From Leptolyngbya sp. SIO4C1 (GTDB taxonomy: Bacteria > Cyanobacteriota > Cyanobacteriia > Phormidesmidales > Phormidesmidaceae), in NCBI GenBank assembly GCA_010671975.1, contig JAAHIA010000190.1, forward strand, positions 1-9,041: a stretch of 9,041 nt of DNA. The letters are read 5' to 3'. Every line of letters starts with the position of its first letter. The first letter of the stretch is position 1. The notes below the pieces were generated by a model. The model saw only the letters and a list, made by a program, of their open reading frames with translations. It did not search any database and was not told the origin of the DNA. The translations under genes and the position numbers were made by a program. Shown one piece after another: positions 1 through 4,099 of this stretch.

Positions 1-182
1 GGCCGCAGCAGCACTAGTCTATTTGCTGCGGCCTGCTCCTGAGCTCGGGCCTGGCGGTTCGCGCTGAGGCGATGCCAGTCGTTAGGGCCAATGGCTAGCT
101 GGGCAGCAAGGGCCTGGGCTAGCTCTAGCGGGCTAGCCTGGCTAAGGGCAGCGCGATGTGAAGATGATTGAGCAGCAGTCAT
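1..182 (-). CDS. Unrecognised small protein, 5' part only (runs off the left edge)
   Basis: An open frame starts with ATG at 182 and reads leftward without a stop to the window edge, giving 60 codons. The protein begins MTAAQSSSHRAAL and continues with an Ala/Leu/Gln-rich stretch (LELAQALAAQLAIG), then NDWHRL and a charged helix with RQARAQEQAAANRL. It looks helical and soluble, with no signal peptide or membrane segment in the visible part. The pattern ELAQAL...WHRL...R..RA.EQAAA reminds me of short cyanobacterial proteins of unknown function, possibly the DUF6439 group, but that is memory and not a search result. The gene is divergent from the plus-strand gene starting at 255, with 72 bases between the two starts. 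No clear ribosome site precedes the ATG. The frame could be a chance opening, but its amino-acid pattern is that of a protein. Confidence 0.6.
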   Translation of the reverse strand, partial: MTAAQSSSHRAALSQASPLELAQALAAQLAIGPNDWHRLSANRQARAQEQAAANRLVLLR

Positions 183-202
183 AGCGTTTTAGCACAGATA
201 AC

Positions 203-230
203 TTTGGACGTACTTCTACTACTCTATACT
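203..230 (+). promoter_or_regulatory. Candidate sigma-70-type promoter for the small membrane protein gene
   Basis: TATACT (225-230) is a good -10 box. A TTTGGA/TTGGAC element lies at 203-209, 15-16 bases upstream, which is slightly short. The start would fall near 237, leaving a leader of about 18 bases that contains the ribosome site GAGGGAG (242-248). The region also separates two divergent genes, so a leftward promoter is expected in the same 72 bases, but I see only weak candidates for it. Confidence 0.4.
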
Positions 231-254
231 CCAAATACGTCGAGGGAGCTTGCT

Positions 255-587
255 ATGAAACCGCGCCAGCTGGATGAAACAGCACTCGCTGCGTTTGAGA
301 GCGATCTAAAGGAAGTTGCAGAGAAATTTCTGGCGCTGCGCGATCGCTACTTTGACATTCGTCGAGCCCATCGACGGCAGCAGGCAATCCAAGCTGACAT
401 TAGCCAGGCGACGCTGCCGGAGCCGGAACTCAAGCGACTAGCCACTGAGCTAGAAGATTTAGAAACCAAGCTAGAAAGTCAGCTGCTTTCGTGGGAAACG
501 GTCAAAGAGCCGTTTTGGCAAGCGCTGCGGTTTGGCGGGCTAGGGGTCGTGATAGGCTGGCTGCTGCGCGGATGGATGAGTGGGTGA
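255..587 (+). CDS. Small coiled-coil protein with one C-terminal membrane segment, function unknown
   Basis: 110 residues from ATG at 255, preceded at 6 bases by a strong ribosome site GAGGGAG (242-248). An upstream in-frame TTG at 168 would add 29 residues, but it would overlap the divergent gene and has no ribosome site, so I reject it. Residues 1-80 are highly charged and heptad-like (LKEVAEKFLALRDRYFDIRR, later LATELEDLETKLESQL) and probably form a helical hairpin or coiled coil. A WETVKEPFWQALRFGG motif follows, then a short hydrophobic stretch (GLGVVIGWLL) ending in RGWMSG. The architecture is that of a tail-anchored inner or thylakoid membrane protein with most of its mass in the cytoplasm. 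I do not recognise a named family. asnS follows 92 bases downstream on the same strand and may be co-transcribed. The stop codon lies within a triple TGAGTGG repeat. Confidence 0.75.
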   Translation: MKPRQLDETALAAFESDLKEVAEKFLALRDRYFDIRRAHRRQQAIQADISQATLPEPELKRLATELEDLETKLESQLLSWETVKEPFWQALRFGGLGVVIGWLLRGWMSG

Positions 588-603
588 GTGGACAAATGAG
601 TGG
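577..603 (+). repeat. Three copies of TGAGTGG across the stop codon of the small membrane protein gene
   Basis: TGAGTGG occurs at 577-583, 585-591 and 597-603; the second copy contains the stop codon TGA (585-587). The rest of the gap to asnS (588-679) is purine-rich. It has a CATAAT at 642-647 as a possible -10 box for asnS, with no convincing -35 partner. A GAGGTGAGG at 648-656 lies too far from the asnS start to serve as its ribosome site. Confidence 0.5.
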
Positions 604-679
604 ATGGGAGGCGAGGGCTGCTGGATTGGAGAGTAAGCGCTCATAATGAGGTGAGGTAAAGACGTTTTGCTAGCAATCT

Positions 680-2071
680 ATGACCACTGCTCGGATTAAG
701 CATATTTTGAAAGACGGCCAGCCTGGTGATGAACTCACAATCCAAGGTTGGGTAAGAACCAAACGAGACTCTAAAGGCTTTAGCTTTTTGGAGGTGAATG
801 ACGGGTCGTCAATGTCGGGCCTGCAGGTGGTGGTCGATGGGCAGGTACCGCACTATGACGACCTGATGGTTCGCATTTCAACCGGTGCATCGGTTGAGGT
901 CGCGGGTAGGCTTGTCGCGTCGCCGGGCAAGGGACAGCGGGTGGAAATGCAGGCAGCGCAGGTCACGCTCTACGGCGAGTCAGACGCAGCCACCTATCCG
1001 CTACAGAAAAAGCGGCATTCGTTTGAGTTTCTGCGCACAATTGGGCATTTGCGATCGCGCACCAATACGCTAGGGGCCGTCTTTCGCGTTCGTAATGCCT
1101 GCGCCAATGCGATTCACGAGTTTTTCCAGGCGCGCGACTTTCTGTGGATGCACACGCCAATTTTGACCGCTAGCGACTGCGAAGGCGCGGGCGAGCTGTT
1201 TACCGTGACCAGCTTTAACTTAGATAAGCTGCCTAAAAGCGAAGATGGCAGAGTTGACTTCAGCCAAGACTTCTTTTGTAAACCAACCTACCTAACGGTT
1301 AGCGGTCAGCTCGAAGCTGAAATTATGGCAATGGCCTTTGCCAACGTCTATACGTTTGGTCCCACATTTCGCGCTGAGAACTCTAACACGTCTCGCCATC
1401 TGGCCGAGTTTTGGATGGTTGAGCCTGAGATGGCCTTCTGCGACCTCGAAGGCAATATGGATCTAGCTGAAGACTTTCTCAAGTTCATTTTTCGGCGCGT
1501 GCTAGAAGACTGCGCCGACGATATGGAATTTTTTAATCAGCGAATTGACAATTCGGTACTGGCCACAGCTGACAACATTATTAATAGTGAATTTGAGCGC
1601 ATTACCTACTCAGACGCCATCAAGCTGCTCGAAAAAGCCGACAAAAAGTTCGAATATCCCGTTTCTTGGGGATTAGACATGCAGTCTGAGCATGAGCGCT
1701 ACCTCGCTGAGGATTATTTCAAAAAGCCGGTGATCGTCACCGACTATCCCACAGAAATCAAAGCCTTCTACATGCGCCTCAGCGACGATGAAAAAACGGT
1801 GGCAGCGATGGATGTACTCGCCCCGCGCATCGGTGAAATCATCGGTGGCTCTCAGCGTGAGGAGCGGCTAGCGGTGCTAGAGCGTCGCATTACTGAAGCG
1901 GGTCTGCCCAAAGAAGACTACTGGTGGTACCTGGATCTGCGCCGCTATGGTACCGTGCCGCATGCTGGCTTTGGCCTTGGCTTTGAGCGCCTGGTGCAAT
2001 TTATCACCGGCATGGCCAACATTCGCGATGTCATTCCCTTTCCGCGCACGCCAGACAATGTGGAGTTCTGA
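680..2071 (+). CDS. asnS: Asparagine--tRNA ligase (AsnRS)
   Basis: 463 residues, the usual length for bacterial AsnRS. The enzyme activates asparagine with ATP and charges tRNA-Asn in the cytoplasm; it is a class IIb synthetase that acts as a dimer. The N-terminal OB-fold anticodon-binding domain is visible (IQGWVRTKRDSKGFSFLEVND, about residues 20-45, then GLQVVV). The catalytic core shows motif 2 as FRAENSNTSRHLAEFWMVEPE from residue 230, and motif 3 as GFGLGFERLVQF, with the class II arginine at residue 437. The C-terminus IRDVIPFPRTP is typical of the family. The Asn-type motif 2 (AENSNTSRH) argues against AspRS or LysRS. ATG at 680 is the first start in frame, since a stop codon lies just upstream at 671, but no ribosome site is close to it. 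The membrane-protein gene 123 bases downstream on the same strand is functionally unrelated. Confidence 0.97.
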   Translation: MTTARIKHILKDGQPGDELTIQGWVRTKRDSKGFSFLEVNDGSSMSGLQVVVDGQVPHYDDLMVRISTGASVEVAGRLVASPGKGQRVEMQAAQVTLYGESDAATYPLQKKRHSFEFLRTIGHLRSRTNTLGAVFRVRNACANAIHEFFQARDFLWMHTPILTASDCEGAGELFTVTSFNLDKLPKSEDGRVDFSQDFFCKPTYLTVSGQLEAEIMAMAFANVYTFGPTFRAENSNTSRHLAEFWMVEPEMAFCDLEGNMDLAEDFLKFIFRRVLEDCADDMEFFNQRIDNSVLATADNIINSEFERITYSDAIKLLEKADKKFEYPVSWGLDMQSEHERYLAEDYFKKPVIVTDYPTEIKAFYMRLSDDEKTVAAMDVLAPRIGEIIGGSQREERLAVLERRITEAGLPKEDYWWYLDLRRYGTVPHAGFGLGFERLVQFITGMANIRDVIPFPRTPDNVEF

Positions 2072-2194
2072 CTTTTAGAATCTCTGTCTCTAGGTACTTT
2101 TGAGCTTGCCTGGCTGATTGCAAAATGGGGTCAAGCTGCCTAGCTATTAATCCTTCTGATAGCTTCGGCACTTGAGAACAATGGAATAGAGTGA
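2072..2194 (+). promoter_or_regulatory. asnS-brkB gap with a weak promoter candidate
   Basis: This 123-base gap holds TATTAA at 2145-2150 as a possible -10 box and TTGCAA at 2118-2123 as a possible -35 box. Their spacing (21 bases) is too long for a standard promoter, so only the AT-rich -10-like element is noteworthy. I see no hairpin with a T-run after asnS, so read-through from asnS is possible. Confidence 0.2.
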
Positions 2195-3121
2195 ATGAGT
2201 GTAAAGCGAATTTGGCGACTGCTAAAGGAAACGTTTCAAGAATGGAATGAAGATAAAGCATCGCGATTAGCGGCAGCGTTGGCCTACTACACGGTCTTTT
2301 CGCTAGCGCCGCTGCTGGTAATTGTGATTGCGATCGCAGGCTTTTTCTTTGATCAGGCGGCTGTTCGCGAGCAGCTAACGCAGCAGATTCAAAGCCTAAT
2401 TGGTCCAGAAGGGGCAGAGCTGGCGACGACAACGCTAGAAAATGCTAGCCGCCCCGGCGACAATACGAGCCTCATTGCTTCAATTATCAGCATCGTGCTG
2501 CTGCTAGTGGGGGCCACCGGCGTTTTTAGTCAGCTGCAAGAGGCGCTCAATACCGTCTGGGACGTAGAGGCCAGACCGAACAACGCAGCAGAAGGATTTG
2601 TCAAGAAGCGGCTGCTCTCGTTTGCCATGCTGCTGACGATTGGCTTTTTGCTGATAGTGTCGCTGGTAATTAGCACAGCTTTGGCCGCGCTCTCGACCTA
2701 TCTGACGACCTTGCTGCCCGGTGCCGACGTGCTTTGGCAGCTGCTCAACCTGGCGCTGTCGCTAGCGATCATTACGGTCATGTTTGCACTGCTCTACAAG
2801 TATGTGCCTGATGTCAAAATTGACTGGCGCGATGTTTGGGTTGGCTCATTCATCACGGCTATCTTGTTTACAATTGGCAAGTTTGTGCTGGGGCTCTATC
2901 TCGGCAATAGTGGCTTTTCTTCCACCTATGGCGCAGCCGGATCGGTGGTGATTGTGCTGGCCTGGGTCTACTATTCGGCACAAATCTTATTCTTTGGAGC
3001 AGAGTTTACTCAGGTCTACGCTCGACGCTACGGATCGCGGATTCGGCCTAGCGAACATGCGGTGCCGCTCGACCCTGAGGCGCGCACAAAGCAGGGGATG
3101 CCACGCCGATCAGATTCCTAG
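2195..3121 (+). CDS. YihY/BrkB-family inner membrane protein
   Basis: 308 residues with six hydrophobic helices at roughly residues 28-52, 92-114, 140-166, 180-204, 215-237 and 246-272. The family signatures are present: LAAALAYYTVFSLAPLLVI in helix 1, GATGVFSQLQEALNTVWDV after helix 2, KYVPDVKIDWRDVWVGS before helix 5, and GAAGSVVIVLAWVYYSAQILFFGAEFTQVYARR in and after helix 6. The N-terminus (KRIWRLLKETFQEWNEDKASRLAAA) and the charged C-terminus should be cytoplasmic. The family was once labelled ribonuclease BN, but that assignment was wrong for E. coli YihY, and the molecular role remains unsettled; a transport or envelope function has been proposed. ATG at 2195 starts it; the ribosome site is weak. 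It converges on dnaJ, with 30 bases between the stop codons. Confidence 0.93.
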   Translation: MSVKRIWRLLKETFQEWNEDKASRLAAALAYYTVFSLAPLLVIVIAIAGFFFDQAAVREQLTQQIQSLIGPEGAELATTTLENASRPGDNTSLIASIISIVLLLVGATGVFSQLQEALNTVWDVEARPNNAAEGFVKKRLLSFAMLLTIGFLLIVSLVISTALAALSTYLTTLLPGADVLWQLLNLALSLAIITVMFALLYKYVPDVKIDWRDVWVGSFITAILFTIGKFVLGLYLGNSGFSSTYGAAGSVVIVLAWVYYSAQILFFGAEFTQVYARRYGSRIRPSEHAVPLDPEARTKQGMPRRSDS

Positions 3122-3145
3122 CTTTTTCCTCAAGCCGATCACGGG

Positions 3146-3160
3146 CCGCTGCTACAGCGG
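3146..3160. other. Hairpin at the convergent brkB/dnaJ junction
   Basis: CCGCTG (3146-3151) and CAGCGG (3155-3160) form a perfect 6-bp stem with a 3-base loop that includes part of the dnaJ stop codon (TAG, 3152-3154 on the minus strand). No T-run follows on either strand, so it is not a standard intrinsic terminator. It is the only secondary structure I see where two convergent transcripts must end. Confidence 0.4.
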
Positions 3161-4081
3161 TAAATTAGCGCGGGGGTCAAAGCTCTCAATCGCATAGAGC
3201 TCTTGATAGAGAGCCTTTTCTTCAGGATCTAAGACAGTGGGAATCGCGATCGCAATCTCCACGATCTGATCGCCGCGATCGCCCTCCAACATCGGGTAGC
3301 CTTTACCGGCAAGACGCAGCTTCTGACCAGGCTGCACGCCCGGCGGGATCACCATCTTGACCGGTCCATCTAAGGTTGGCACCTCAATCTGGCTGCCTAA
3401 GATCGCTTCGCTAGGACTGAGGGGAATCCGGCAAACGATATCGTCATCCTGCAGCTGAAAGAGCGGATGCGGTTCAACAAAAATTTTAAGGTACAGATCG
3501 CCGCCGCCAAGGCCCTGACCGCGCAGCCGAATTCGCTGTCCGGTCACCATGCCGGCTGGCATATTGACCTCTAGAGAACGACCGTCCTCTAGGCGAATGC
3601 GCTCGTGTCCGCCGCTGTAGGCGCGCTCTAGCGGCACGGTCAGGTCCGCTTCGGCATCGCGCCGCGCAGGGCGAGATTTAACCGTGTAGGTCGTCTTGCG
3701 CTTGTTAGGCTCAAACGGGTCGTCAGCCTGAGTGCGAGGCTTCGTAGCAGCGGCTTTTCCCTGATGGCGATTGAGCAGCTGATCGACAAAATTATTAAAA
3801 TCGTCCCATTCACTAAAGTCAGCATCGGTGTGGCGCTGCTTGCGAAAGCCCTGCTGCTTCCAGAAACGGCTATAGTCTTCATACTGCGATCGCCTATCTG
3901 GATCTGAAAGCACCTCATAGGCTTCGCTCAGGGTTTTGAAGCGCTCCTCGGCAGCCTTATCGCCCGGGTTGAGGTCGGGATGATACTGCCGCGCTAGCTT
4001 GCGGTAGGTCTGCTTAATTTCCTCAAGCGTGGCTCCTTGAGGAATACCTAGAATTTCATAGTAATTCCGAAAGTTCTGCAT
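3152..4081 (-). CDS. dnaJ: DnaJ-family co-chaperone without zinc fingers (class II, CbpA-like)
   Basis: 309 residues from ATG at 4081. An in-frame TTG at 4096 would add five residues, but MQNFRNYYEILGI is the usual cyanobacterial start. The J domain spans about residues 4-68, with the HPD motif at 34-36 (QYHPDLNPGD), and stimulates the ATPase of the partner Hsp70. There is no Gly/Phe-rich linker; residues 69-130 are instead aromatic, acidic and then basic (FSEWDDFNNFVDQLL, then KRKTTYTVKSRPARR). The four CxxCxGxG zinc motifs of classical DnaJ are absent, and I see only one cysteine. The two beta-sandwich substrate domains follow: LTVPLERAYSGGHERIRL...GQRIRLRGQGLGGGDLYLKI, then PLSPSEAILGSQIEVPTLDG...GQKLRLAGKGYP. 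It starts 18 bases after the dnaK stop and is surely its operon partner, like the DnaK3-DnaJ pair of other cyanobacteria. Confidence 0.93.
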   Translation of the reverse strand: MQNFRNYYEILGIPQGATLEEIKQTYRKLARQYHPDLNPGDKAAEERFKTLSEAYEVLSDPDRRSQYEDYSRFWKQQGFRKQRHTDADFSEWDDFNNFVDQLLNRHQGKAAATKPRTQADDPFEPNKRKTTYTVKSRPARRDAEADLTVPLERAYSGGHERIRLEDGRSLEVNMPAGMVTGQRIRLRGQGLGGGDLYLKIFVEPHPLFQLQDDDIVCRIPLSPSEAILGSQIEVPTLDGPVKMVIPPGVQPGQKLRLAGKGYPMLEGDRGDQIVEIAIAIPTVLDPEEKALYQELYAIESFDPRANLPL

Positions 4082-4099
4082 GTACGAAGCTAGCAAAAT

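Noticed and set aside
168..254. Upstream TTG start extending the small membrane protein by 29 residues
   Set aside because: It would overlap the divergent gene and the probable promoter; ATG at 255 has a strong ribosome site.
2031..2432. 133-codon minus-strand frame across the asnS-brkB gap
   Set aside because: It overlaps two well-supported genes, resembles no family, and has no ribosome site.
2195..3121. Ribonuclease BN annotation
   Set aside because: This is an old mislabel of the YihY family. The protein is a six-helix membrane protein with no nuclease motif.
4082..4096. TTG start for dnaJ five codons upstream
   Set aside because: ATG at 4081 gives the usual family start MQNFRNYY, and TTG has no advantage.
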